Of a stretch of 19,295 nucleotides of DNA, positions 6,709 to 13,099 are shown piece after piece. Both the position numbers and the translations under genes were made by a program. Origin of the DNA: DASPTT01 sp035623275 (lineage in GTDB: Bacteria > Actinomycetota > Acidimicrobiia > Acidimicrobiales > UBA8190); assembly GCA_035623275.1 (NCBI GenBank), contig DASPTT010000021.1, positions 1 to 19,295 of the forward strand, read 5' to 3'. The notes below the pieces were generated by a model. The model saw nothing but the letters and a program-made list of their open reading frames with translations, made no database searches and was not told the DNA's origin. Position 1 is the stretch's first letter. Each line of letters begins with the position of its first letter.

Positions 6709-8226
6709 CTATGGCGCGAGGTCGGGCCCCCGCTCCGGCCCGAGACCCCGCTCCGGCCCGAGACCCCGCTCCGGCCCGAGACCCCGCTCCGGCCCGAGAC
6801 CCCGCTCCGGCCCGAGGCCCGGGCCGGAGACCGCCGAGCGCCAGGGCTCGGTCGAGTACCAGGGCGTGAGGGCGGCCCAGCCCATCCGGTTGCCCTCGTC
6901 GACCACCAGCGCCCGCCCGGCCATGCCCCGGCCCGCCACGTCCACCGGCAGCCGAGGGCGCCGGACGGTCGACGTGGTGATGGTCGCCCGCTCCCAGCCG
7001 CCCCGGCGCCCACGGCCCATGGCGAATTCCATCGCGGCCCGCAGCGGCCCGCCCGCCCCCGGCTGGGGGACGCTCGACGACACGGTGAGGACGTCGGCGT
7101 CACCGGCCAGCGCGGCGAGCGCCTCCAGTGTGCGCACGTCGCCGATGCCGGGCAGGATCACCGTCGTCCCGAACAGCGACAGGAAGCCGTCGGCCGCCTG
7201 GCCCCACCGGACGCGCGCCTGCGAAAGGTCCTGGAGGCACGCCAGGGTGAGCACCCCCTGGCCGCCGCCTTCGCTGACCACCGTGGGGAGATCGGGCAGG
7301 GGTGCGATGTTCGCCACCTCGTCCAAGGCGAGCAGGACCGGTGCCGGCGCGCGCGTCCCGGCGCGCCGGGCCGCGTGGTCCCGGGCGTACGCGGCGGCTC
7401 GGACGTCGGCGACCAGCCCCACGACGAGCGGCGCCACGATCGCCTGGTGCCGTCCGGTGGCGCACACGTAGAGCGTGGCGTCGGCCGCGCACAGCTCGGC
7501 GGAGTCCAACGTCGGCGCACGGGTGCTGGCCAGCGCGGCCTCGCCGCGGAAGCCGGCCAGGACCCCCGACGCGGTGGACCAGATGCCGCTCTGCTCCCGT
7601 TCGTCGGTGACCGCGATGCCGGCGAGGAGGTCGGCCGCGACCTCGGCGCCCCGGCTCTCCAGGACGGCGAGCGCGGGCGCCAGCTGGCGCCGGTCGACCC
7701 AGCGCAGCACGGTGGTGAAGTCCTCGTCGTCGAGCGCGGCGCCGTGCAGCAGCGGCCCGAGCAAAGCCTCTGCGCGCTCGCTCCAGTGGTCGGCGCGGTA
7801 CCCACCCGCGGCCGCCCCCGACCCCGCATGGCTCGAGCCCACGAGGTTCCGCGCCATCACCAGCGCGTCGTCCCACCGCCGGCATCCGGGGACCGGCGAC
7901 CAGTGCACGCGTTCGACCCCCGGCGGTGCGTCGACGGTGCCGCTGGGGTCGTAGAGGAAGCAGGGCCCCACCCGCCGGCGCGCCGTCACGGTCGCCGACA
8001 GCACGTCGGGCTTGGTCGAGGTCGAGACGACCGCACCGGGCGCGCCGACGATGCTGGGGACGACGATGCACGTCGTCTTCCCCGAGCGCGGCGGCCCCAG
8101 CACGAGCACGGCCTGTTCGCGACGCGCCCAGAGCGGGCCCGCCGGCCCGATGCCGATGTATGCGCCCGCGCCCGCCTGGGCGGTGGCGGCGCGCACGAGT
8201 GCCAGTGCGTCCAGGGCGTCCGTCAA
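6709..8226 (-). CDS. Soluble VirD4/TraG-family coupling-protein-like ATPase
   Basis: Protein of 505 residues. The family couples substrate to type IV secretion or conjugation and is normally membrane-anchored. Walker A is GPPRSGKT (44-51), Walker B is LLALDEVAN (about 298-306), and the segments GAVVSTSTKPDVL and FLYDPSG plus the region around LACLQDLSQARVRWG and FGTTVILPGI match the TraG/VirD4 core. No N-terminal transmembrane pair is present: the protein begins only about 38 residues before the nucleotide-binding strand. The TTG start at 8226 is chosen for GGAGG at 8233-8237 with 6-nt spacing; longer in-frame extensions run antisense-free but through the dehydrogenase gene in another frame and are not real. 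The C-terminus holds five GLGPER repeats. No other conjugation genes are in the window, so its partners are unknown. It lies 29 nt after the dehydrogenase gene. Confidence 0.82.
   Translation of the reverse strand: MTDALDALALVRAATAQAGAGAYIGIGPAGPLWARREQAVLVLGPPRSGKTTCIVVPSIVGAPGAVVSTSTKPDVLSATVTARRRVGPCFLYDPSGTVDAPPGVERVHWSPVPGCRRWDDALVMARNLVGSSHAGSGAAAGGYRADHWSERAEALLGPLLHGAALDDEDFTTVLRWVDRRQLAPALAVLESRGAEVAADLLAGIAVTDEREQSGIWSTASGVLAGFRGEAALASTRAPTLDSAELCAADATLYVCATGRHQAIVAPLVVGLVADVRAAAYARDHAARRAGTRAPAPVLLALDEVANIAPLPDLPTVVSEGGGQGVLTLACLQDLSQARVRWGQAADGFLSLFGTTVILPGIGDVRTLEALAALAGDADVLTVSSSVPQPGAGGPLRAAMEFAMGRGRRGGWERATITTSTVRRPRLPVDVAGRGMAGRALVVDEGNRMGWAALTPWYSTEPWRSAVSGPGLGPERGLGPERGLGPERGLGPERGLGPERGPDLAP
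6728..6817 (-). repeat. Five 18-bp tandem repeats encoding Gly-Leu-Gly-Pro-Glu-Arg
   Basis: The 18-bp unit (plus strand CCCCGCTCCGGCCCGAGA) occurs five times in a row from 6728, with only the last base of the fifth copy changed. It encodes the C-terminal hydrophilic tail of the coupling-protein-like ATPase. Such a perfect array is prone to copy-number change without frameshift. Confidence 0.93.
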
Positions 8227-8255
8227 TCCCGACCTCCGGCCGTGCGGCGCCCGGC

Positions 8256-9248
8256 TCAGTAGCCGGCGCGCAGGTCCACCAAGTCGGCCGGTTCCTCCCC
8301 GGCGAGCCACAGCCGCAGCTGCGCGGCGAAGCGGGTCTTGAAGTCGTCGACGGTGTGCGACGTCGACCATGTCACGTGCGGCAGGACGAGCACGTCCGGC
8401 CGGCCCCACAGGGGGTCCTCCGACGGTAGCGGCTCCTGCTCGAACGCGTCGAGGACGGCCCCGCCGAGGTGCCCACCGTCCAGCGCGGCGAGCAGGGCCT
8501 GGTGGTCGATCAGCCCGCCCCGCGAGACGTTGACGATCCAGGCCCCGGGGCGCATGGCCGCGATCGCCGCGGCGTCGAGCATCCCGGCCGTCTCGGCGGT
8601 GAGGGGCAGGCTGCACACGACGTAGTCGGCCTCCCCGAGATGCGCTCGCCACTCGTCGCCCACCACCAGCCGGGAGACGCCTGTCGGCAGGGGTGCATCG
8701 GCGGCCCGGGGCCGGCGGACACAGCCGCGCACGTCCATGGCGAAGGGCTCGAGGAGCCGTGCCGCCGCCGCGCCGACCGCGCCCAGCCCGAGCATGAGGA
8801 CGACGCCGCCGGCGAGCTCGGCCAGGGGCCGTCCCACGTCCCAGGTCGCCGAGTCCGATTGGCGCACGAAGCGCGGGAGCTGTTTGGCCGCCGCCAGGAT
8901 GGCGAGCACCACCCATTCGGCCATGGGGCGGGCGGAGATCCCCGCGCCATTGGACAAGAGGATGCCGCGGTCGCGCAGCGCCGCGAGCGGCAGGTCCTCG
9001 ACGCCCACGTAGTCCGAATGGACCCATCGCAACGCGGGCAGCTGTGCGAGCACATCGGCCATGCGATCGGCCGGAAGGTGGTATCGCCACAGCACTTCGG
9101 TCCGTTCTGCGACCTCGCGGGCCAAATTTGTCTCGCCTACCACCACATGACGAATTGTCACGCTGCGCGCGAGTTCGTCGGACACCATCTCCAGCGCCCG
9201 CGTCGCCCACGAGGGCGCCGCGACGTCGACCTCGCGTGGTGCCGTCAC
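8256..9248 (-). CDS. D-isomer-specific 2-hydroxyacid dehydrogenase
   Basis: Protein of 330 residues, usual length. The family reduces 2-keto acids such as glyoxylate, hydroxypyruvate or phenylpyruvate with NAD(P)H in the cytoplasm. The Rossmann motif is GLGAVG, followed at the end of the next strand by CVRRPR rather than an acidic residue, which suggests NADPH preference (inference). The catalytic residues are present: Arg in NVSRGGLID, Glu in FEQEPLP and His in LPHVTWSTSH. The substrate cannot be predicted. GTG at 9248 overlaps the stop of the small upstream gene (GTGTGA), which points to translational coupling and one operon with it and probably with the downstream ATPase gene. Confidence 0.92.
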   Translation of the reverse strand: MTAPREVDVAAPSWATRALEMVSDELARSVTIRHVVVGETNLAREVAERTEVLWRYHLPADRMADVLAQLPALRWVHSDYVGVEDLPLAALRDRGILLSNGAGISARPMAEWVVLAILAAAKQLPRFVRQSDSATWDVGRPLAELAGGVVLMLGLGAVGAAAARLLEPFAMDVRGCVRRPRAADAPLPTGVSRLVVGDEWRAHLGEADYVVCSLPLTAETAGMLDAAAIAAMRPGAWIVNVSRGGLIDHQALLAALDGGHLGGAVLDAFEQEPLPSEDPLWGRPDVLVLPHVTWSTSHTVDDFKTRFAAQLRLWLAGEEPADLVDLRAGY

Positions 9249-9496
9249 ACGATCTCCGGGCGGAACGACGGCACGCCGTCGCGCACGCGCATCGTGCCGG
9301 GCACACCCATGAGCGACATGGCGTCGACCGGTCGCGCGCCGCGCTGTCGGTCATCGACATGCATGCCACGCAGCGCAACTACGTGTCCGATGAGCGGTCC
9401 GAGCGTGATCGCGACCTCTAGGTGCACGTCGCCGTGTTCATCGGTGTCCGCGTCCACCACGATCACGTCGTACGTCCCGTCGGGGAGTATCGCCAC
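9245..9496 (-). CDS. Small protein of unknown function (83 aa)
   Basis: I do not recognise a named family. The gene is supported by GGGAGG (minus strand of 9507-9512) 10 nt before the GTG start at 9496, and by the 4-nt overlap with the dehydrogenase gene. The protein opens with GTYDVIVVDADTDEHGDVHLEV, an alternating strand pattern, then ITLGPLIGHVVALRG and GVPGTMRVRDGVPSF. This looks like a small beta-barrel such as an OB-fold, which is only a guess. It is acidic, with no signal peptide or membrane segment. Between the ribosome binding site and the start codon lies a 10-bp palindrome (GATCGCGATC, 9497-9506). Confidence 0.72.
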   Translation of the reverse strand: MAILPDGTYDVIVVDADTDEHGDVHLEVAITLGPLIGHVVALRGMHVDDRQRGARPVDAMSLMGVPGTMRVRDGVPSFRPEIV

Positions 9497-9541
9497 GATC
9501 GCGATCCTCCCAAAGGTCTTCGGCGAGTGTCCAGCAGCAGA

Positions 9542-9569
9542 AGCGCGCGAGGTATCCGCGTCGCGCGCT
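9542..9569. repeat. Inverted repeat in the 9497-9699 intergenic region
   Basis: AGCGCGCGA (9542-9550) and TCGCGCGCT (9561-9569) are perfect 9-bp arms around a 10-nt loop. A third copy of AGCGCGCGA stands at 9619-9627 in direct orientation. The element lies between the divergent starts of the 83-residue gene and the basic-protein ORFs. It could be an operator or RNA hairpin; nothing decides this. Confidence 0.6.
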
Positions 9570-9622
9570 GCGTGGTGTGCAAAGATCGAACGCGAACACC
9601 GCGAATAGGCGCGACAAAAGCG

Positions 9623-9694
9623 CGCGAAGTCGACAATGCTTGCTTTCGCGTCAAAAACAATCTTTGATTATTGAGATTCGTTGACGCGGGGAGG
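9623..9694 (+). promoter_or_regulatory. Overlapping inverted repeats ahead of the basic-protein ORFs (candidate RNA or operator control element)
   Basis: CGCGTCAA (9647-9654) pairs perfectly with TTGACGCG (9681-9688), with an inner stem AATCT (9659-9663)/AGATT (9674-9678). The right arm ends at the first base of the ribosome binding site GGGGAGG (9688-9694). A second pair, CGCGAA (9623-9628) with TTCGCG (9645-9650), uses part of the same left arm, so the two hairpins exclude each other. The pairing is seen directly; control of translation or transcription is inference. If the promoter lies inside (for example TTGCTT at 9640 and TTTGAT at 9663), the repeat would be an operator in DNA instead. 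Confidence 0.45.
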
Positions 9695-9699
9695 CGCCA

Positions 9700-9747
9700 A
9701 TGAACACGACCGCTCTGCGACAAAGGTCGGCGGAGCGGATCGAGTGA
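9700..9747 (+). CDS. Candidate 15-residue leader ORF
   Basis: ATG at 9700 has a strong ribosome binding site (GGGGAGG, 5-nt spacing) and reads MNTTALRQRSAERIE before TGA at 9745. The stop overlaps the GTG of the next basic ORF (GTGA). A leader that brings ribosomes to the next ORF is the simplest reading. There is no amino acid run typical of classical attenuators; two or three arginines are the only hint. Confidence 0.35.
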   Translation: MNTTALRQRSAERIE

Positions 9748-9992
9748 ACGTGAGACGACGACAGGGAGGCCACGCAGCCGTGCGGACGGCGACGGTGTGG
9801 CGAGCCCCGGTGATGCGGGCCGAGGGCCCCGCCCCAGCCTCCGTGCTGGTGCCGGCATGCGTCGCGACGAGATCCACCCGGAAAGCGGTCGGGCGAGCCC
9901 CGACGACACAGGCAGCGAGAAAACAGCGAAAGACAGTCAGGAAGGCAGCTCGGCGAGCTCCGGTGCGAGGCCACCAGACGGTGGTCGGCTGA
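9744..9992 (+). CDS. Basic protein, diverged relative of the H1-like protein downstream
   Basis: An 82-residue frame beginning with GTG at 9744, overlapping the leader stop. Residues about 43-77 (RKAVGRAP through TVRKAARRAPVRG) resemble the downstream H1-like protein (RKAVKRAPAKKAAKR and KRTVRK), and the similarity is visible in the DNA as well, so a diverged duplicate is likely. The first 40 residues have no recognisable family. Third codon positions contain more A than in neighbouring genes, so degeneration or weak selection is possible. A hairpin (GGGG/CCCC with GAC/GTC, 9991-10010) follows the stop codon. If neither this nor the leader is translated, 9497-10032 is a 536-nt gene-free stretch. 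Confidence 0.45.
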   Translation: MNVRRRQGGHAAVRTATVWRAPVMRAEGPAPASVLVPACVATRSTRKAVGRAPTTQAARKQRKTVRKAARRAPVRGHQTVVG

Positions 9993-10032
9993 CCGGGGGC
10001 GAGCCCCGTCAAGAAAGGCTCAACAGCAAGCC

Positions 10033-10452
10033 ATGGTGACAAGAAGAGTCAGGCGAGTGTCGGCCAAGAAGGCCGCGAAGCGCACGGTACGGAAGGCCGT
10101 GAAGCGAGCACCGGCGAAGAAGGCCGCCAAGCGGGCTCCGGCACGCAAGGCTGCGAAGCGCACGGTACGGAAGTCCGCTGCGAAGCGGGCGCCGGCGAAG
10201 AAGGCCGCCAAGCGGCGGACCGCGAAGCGGGCGCCGGCGAAGAAGGCGGCCAAGCGGCGGACCGCGAAGAAGGCTGCGGCACCGGCGAAGAAGGCCGCCA
10301 AGAAGCGGACCGCGAAGCGGGCGCCGGCGAAGAAGGCGGCCAAGCGGGCCCCGGCTCGCAAGCGCCGGGTGGCCAAGAAGGCCGCGCCGGCGAAGAAGGC
10401 GGTGCGCCGTCCGACTGCCCGCAAGACGGTTCGCCGTCGGGGGACCCGCTAG
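10033..10452 (+). CDS. Histone H1/HupB-tail-like Lys/Arg/Ala/Pro-rich DNA-binding protein
   Basis: Protein of 139 residues built almost wholly of K, R, A, P, T and V, with no acidic, aromatic, Leu or Ile residues. It consists of repeats of the type KRAPAKKAAKR with TVRK and RRTAK variants. This is the composition of eukaryotic H1 tails, bacterial H1-like proteins and the C-terminal tail of mycobacterial HupB, which bind and condense DNA. There is no HU domain, so it is a tail-only protein. Its place near cofC/fbiD and gpsA recalls mycobacteria, where hupB lies in this neighbourhood. ATG at 10033 has only a distant AAAGG (about 14 nt); GTG at 10036 is an alternative. A strong hairpin follows 40 nt after the stop. 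Confidence 0.85.
   Translation: MVTRRVRRVSAKKAAKRTVRKAVKRAPAKKAAKRAPARKAAKRTVRKSAAKRAPAKKAAKRRTAKRAPAKKAAKRRTAKKAAAPAKKAAKKRTAKRAPAKKAAKRAPARKRRVAKKAAPAKKAVRRPTARKTVRRRGTR
10183..10266 (+). repeat. Two tandem 42-bp units within the H1-like gene
   Basis: Units 10183-10224 and 10225-10266 each encode KRAPAKKAAKRRTA and differ at one synonymous base (GCC versus GCG). Part of a third unit starts at 10315. The arrangement shows growth of the tail by in-frame duplication. Confidence 0.85.
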
Positions 10453-10492
10453 TCGCAGTCGGCGACACCCGACGACGCATGACCAGGTGGTG

Positions 10493-10522
10493 GGACGAGG
10501 GGCCCTTCGGGGCCCCTCGTCC
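10493..10522. terminator. Strong hairpin between convergent genes (bidirectional terminator candidate)
   Basis: A perfect 13-bp stem (GGACGAGGGGCCC/GGGCCCCTCGTCC) closes a TTCG tetraloop. It stands between the H1-like gene (+, ends 10452) and the PIG-L gene (-, ends 10526). No T-tract follows on either side, as is common in GC-rich actinobacteria. Confidence 0.8.
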
Positions 10523-10525
10523 GCG

Positions 10526-11338
10526 TCAGAGGTCGTCGACCAACCGGAACGCCTCGCCGTGGGCCAGGCCGGCGAGGGCGCCGTGCGCGGCGAGCTGGAG
10601 CTCGAGGCGGCGGCGGAGGTCCGCCAGCGCGCCGGCCCCGCCGTCGGCCGCGGCGGCATCGACGCCCATGGTCGAGCGGTACTGGCTGACGTGCGCGAGC
10701 AGCGCCCGCCACTTGGCGTCGACGAACGCACCGGCGTCCTCCACGTGGTTCGCCTCGTCCGCCTCCCACAGCAGCAGCGCCCCCGGCCGGTGGGCGGGCG
10801 CGTCCAGGTCGGGGAAGAACGTGGGGTCGCGGGCCGCGACGATCCCGTCGGTGGTGAGCCACCCGGCATGGCGGTGGTCGGGATGCAGCCGGTACCGCCG
10901 CCAGGGGTCGTGGCCGAGCACGACGTCGGGCCGGACGCGGCGGATCACCTCACAGACGGCCCGCCGCTCCTGCTCGCCCGACGCCAGGGCGCCGTCCGGG
11001 TAGCCGAGGAACGTGACGTCGCCGCCGCCGAGAACCCGCGCGGCGTCGCGCTGCTCGCGCTGGCGGGTTGCCACCAGCGCTGCCAGGTCGGCCGCGGGGT
11101 CCCAGGTGCCCTTGGACCCGTCGGTCAGCACCAGGTGGTGGACCCGGCATCCGGCGGCGGCCCACTTGGCCAACGTCGCGCCGGCGCCGAACTCCACGTC
11201 GTCGGGGTGCGCGCCGATGGCCAGCGCCACGGACGGCGTCGCCAGGTCGGTGGTCGGCGGGCCGTGTGTGGGCAGGTCTCCCACCGGCATGCCCGAGCGG
11301 CCGGGGGAAGGGTCGTGGCCGGGCTCGGCGGGTCTCAT
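10526..11338 (-). CDS. PIG-L/LmbE family zinc-dependent N-acetyl deacetylase
   Basis: Protein of 270 residues. The family (MshB, BshB, PIG-L) removes acetyl groups from GlcNAc-containing substrates in the cytoplasm. The zinc motif AIGAHPDDVEFGAGATLAKW (40-59) has His44 and Asp46/47; the second zinc motif is HPDHRHAG, in the sequence RRYRLHPDHRHAGW. FLGYPDGAL is also typical. Mycothiol synthesis or conjugate cleavage (MshB/Mca) is possible but the sequence does not decide it. The start at 11338 is chosen over ATG at 11290 because GGGGGA lies 9 nt upstream; the 37 residues before the domain are not conserved in appearance, so 11290 remains possible. It lies 58 nt after cofC on the same strand. 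Confidence 0.88.
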   Translation of the reverse strand: MRPAEPGHDPSPGRSGMPVGDLPTHGPPTTDLATPSVALAIGAHPDDVEFGAGATLAKWAAAGCRVHHLVLTDGSKGTWDPAADLAALVATRQREQRDAARVLGGGDVTFLGYPDGALASGEQERRAVCEVIRRVRPDVVLGHDPWRRYRLHPDHRHAGWLTTDGIVAARDPTFFPDLDAPAHRPGALLLWEADEANHVEDAGAFVDAKWRALLAHVSQYRSTMGVDAAAADGGAGALADLRRRLELQLAAHGALAGLAHGEAFRLVDDL

Positions 11339-11396
11339 CGTGGCGCGTCCCCCGCGGTGTCGTTCGGTCGCGCGATGTCGACGGGCCGCGCGGGTG

Positions 11397-12002
11397 CTAC
11401 CGGGGCACGCCGGGCGCGAGGACGACCGGCAGGTCCGAGGGGAGGTCGACGTCCCATTCGAGCTCCGGCTCTCGCACCACGCGCAACTCCAGGCCGGAAC
11501 GCAGGGCCTCTGCCCCATGGCGCGCGAAGGAGCCGGCGCCGTAGGCGAAGCGGAACGGCGTGCCGGTCGGCAGGCACACCACGTTGGTGCCGTCGTCGCG
11601 CCGGTCCGGCACCAGGGTCACGCCCGCGAAGCCGGTGAGCCGTGCCAGGCCGCTCGCCAGCGGCAGGTCCGCATGGACGACGAGGACCTCGGAGGCTCCT
11701 GCGGCGGTGAGGCGCGCCACACCGGCCTCCACGGCGCCGTTGAGGCCGCGCCCAGGCTCGGGAAGCACGCTCGCGCCGAGCGCTCGGGCCCACGCCGCCA
11801 CCTCGTCGTCGTCGCAGACCACCGCCACCGGCAGCGGGGCCGCCGCGCCGAGCACGCGTTCGGCCATCGTCCGCGCCAGGCGGGCGCGCTCGCCGGGCCC
11901 GAGCAGCGGTGCGAGGCGCTCCTTTGCGGCGGTGAAGGCCTTGACGGGGACGAGGACGACCGGACCGGTGAGCTGGCCCGGGAGGTCCGCCGCGCTGCGC
12001 AC
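11397..12002 (-). CDS. fbiD: 2-phospho-L-lactate / phosphoenolpyruvate guanylyltransferase (CofC/FbiD)
   Basis: Protein of 201 residues, usual length. It activates 2-phospholactate or, in actinobacteria, phosphoenolpyruvate with GTP, giving the substrate that FbiA joins to Fo in coenzyme F420 synthesis. The nucleotidyltransferase fold is seen in VVLVPVKAFTAAKERLAPLL (15-34), the VVCDDDEVAAWA segment, VLVVHADLPLA, and the family mark PDRRDDGTNVVCLP. The C-terminus carries FARHGAEA..GLELRVV and LEWDVDLPSDL. The gene is divergent from gpsA, the same arrangement as Rv2983 (fbiD) and Rv2982c (gpdA2) in M. tuberculosis. GTG at 12002 follows TACACT by 7 nt, so the transcript is probably leaderless. 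The symbol cofC is equally valid. Confidence 0.92.
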   Translation of the reverse strand: MRSAADLPGQLTGPVVLVPVKAFTAAKERLAPLLGPGERARLARTMAERVLGAAAPLPVAVVCDDDEVAAWARALGASVLPEPGRGLNGAVEAGVARLTAAGASEVLVVHADLPLASGLARLTGFAGVTLVPDRRDDGTNVVCLPTGTPFRFAYGAGSFARHGAEALRSGLELRVVREPELEWDVDLPSDLPVVLAPGVPR

Positions 12003-12009
12003 GTGCGCC

Positions 12010-12015
12010 AGTGTA
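12010..12015 (-). promoter_or_regulatory. Candidate -10 element of cofC/fbiD
   Basis: TACACT on the minus strand stands 7 nt before the GTG start at 12002. No Shine-Dalgarno sequence lies between them, and no convincing -35 box is visible. Confidence 0.5.
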
Positions 12016-12063
12016 GGGGGTGGGCGGTTCGCCGGACCGGTCCTGACCCCCGGCCGCAGGCCG

Positions 12064-12069
12064 TAGGGT
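12064..12069 (+). promoter_or_regulatory. Candidate -10 element of gpsA
   Basis: TAGGGT stands 7 nt before GTG at 12077, again without a Shine-Dalgarno sequence. A possible -35 (CTGACC, 12043-12048) has a short 15-nt spacer. The element decides for the start at 12077 over the in-frame GTG at 12068, which lies inside it. Confidence 0.45.
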
Positions 12070-12076
12070 GGGCCGC

Positions 12077-13099
12077 GTGGTCGACAAGGTCGCGGTCGTC
12101 GGCGCCGGGTCGTGGGGCACCACGGTGGCCTCCATCGCCGTGCGCGGCGCGCCGACGGTCCTGTGGGCGCGCCGCGCGGAGCTCGCCGACGCCATCAACG
12201 CGACGAACGAGAATCCCGACTACCTGCCGGGCGTCGCGCTGCCCGGAGGCCTGCGGGCCACGGCGTCGCTCGAGGAGGCGGTGTCGGGGGCCGGTCTGGT
12301 CATCATGGCGGTCCCCTCACACGGCTTTCGCGCCGTGCTGGCCGACCTGGCGCCGTCCGTCGCCGCCGACGCGGCCGTCCTGAGCCTCACCAAGGGGTTG
12401 GAGCAGGGCACCCACCGCCGCATGACCGAGGTCGTCGCCGCGGTCCTCCCCGGGCACTGTGCCGGGGTGCTCTCCGGGCCCAATCTGGCACGCGAGATCG
12501 TGGCCGGCCAGCCGGCCGCCACCGTGGTGGCCATGACGGACCCCGGCACGGCGCGCTCGGTGCAGCGTCTGCTCGGCACCGACACCTTCCGCGTGTACAC
12601 GAACCCCGACGTCGTCGGGTGCGAGGTGGCCGGGGCCACGAAGAACGTGCTCGCCATCGCGGCGGGGATCTCCGCGGGACTGGGCCTCGGGGACTCCTCG
12701 ATGGCCGCGCTCATCACCCGCGGGCTCGCCGAGCTGGGCCGGCTCGGCGTGGCCATGGGCGGGCACCGGTTGACCATCGCCGGGCTTGCCGGCGTGGGCG
12801 ACCTGGTGGCCACGTGCACGAGCGCGCTCAGCCGGAACCGGGCCGTGGGCGTCGAGCTCGGGCGCGGCCGGGCCCTCGACGACGTGGTCGGCGAGATGCG
12901 CATGGTGGCGGAAGGCGTCAAGACCGCCCGGCCGCTGCTGGACATGGCCGCCGAGCTCGGGGTGGAGATGCCCATCGGCGAGCAGGTCGACCTGGTGCTC
13001 CAGGGGAGCCAGCCCCCGAGTGCAGTGGTTCCGGCGCTGATGCGGCGCACCGCCAAGTCCGAGTTCGAGGGTCTCGAGCCTGCGGGGCGGGCACCGTGA
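12077..13099 (+). CDS. gpsA: NAD(P)-dependent glycerol-3-phosphate dehydrogenase
   Basis: Protein of 340 residues from GTG at 12077. It reduces dihydroxyacetone phosphate to sn-glycerol 3-phosphate for phospholipid synthesis in the cytoplasm. The Rossmann motif GAGSWG is at 9-14, SLTKG at 103-107 and the catalytic lysine in GATKNVLAIAAGISAGLGLG (Lys189). The C-terminal helical domain has LAGVGDLVATCTSALSRNRAVG and the usual G.TAEGV variant MVAEGVKTARPLL. The start 9 nt further upstream (12068) is also open. The stop overlaps the cyclase start by 4 nt (GTGA), so both are probably one transcript, reading away from cofC/fbiD. Confidence 0.96.
   Translation: MVDKVAVVGAGSWGTTVASIAVRGAPTVLWARRAELADAINATNENPDYLPGVALPGGLRATASLEEAVSGAGLVIMAVPSHGFRAVLADLAPSVAADAAVLSLTKGLEQGTHRRMTEVVAAVLPGHCAGVLSGPNLAREIVAGQPAATVVAMTDPGTARSVQRLLGTDTFRVYTNPDVVGCEVAGATKNVLAIAAGISAGLGLGDSSMAALITRGLAELGRLGVAMGGHRLTIAGLAGVGDLVATCTSALSRNRAVGVELGRGRALDDVVGEMRMVAEGVKTARPLLDMAAELGVEMPIGEQVDLVLQGSQPPSAVVPALMRRTAKSEFEGLEPAGRAP

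Noticed and set aside
6728..6817. CRISPR-like regular repeats
   Set aside because: The 18-bp units are directly tandem without spacers, are in frame with a gene and have no cas genes nearby.
8227..9378. Upstream extension of the coupling-protein-like ATPase frame (to 889 residues)
   Set aside because: It runs through the dehydrogenase gene on the same strand in another frame; the dehydrogenase motifs and the GGAGG before TTG 8226 fix the real start.
9580..9600. Second SOS box (TCGAACGCGAAC)
   Set aside because: The right half-site GTTCGA is missing, so it is not a palindromic LexA site.
9497..9699. tRNA gene suggested by GTTCGATC on the minus strand
   Set aside because: No acceptor, D-arm or anticodon stem can be folded around it.
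9797..10039. 80-residue plus-strand frame ending on the start of the H1-like gene
   Set aside because: It overlaps the basic ORF in another frame; only the latter resembles the H1-like protein. No ribosome binding site precedes it.
11338..11518. 60-residue N-terminal extension of the PIG-L protein
   Set aside because: It overlaps the cofC/fbiD gene in another frame and has shadow composition (Arg/Ser/Cys-rich).
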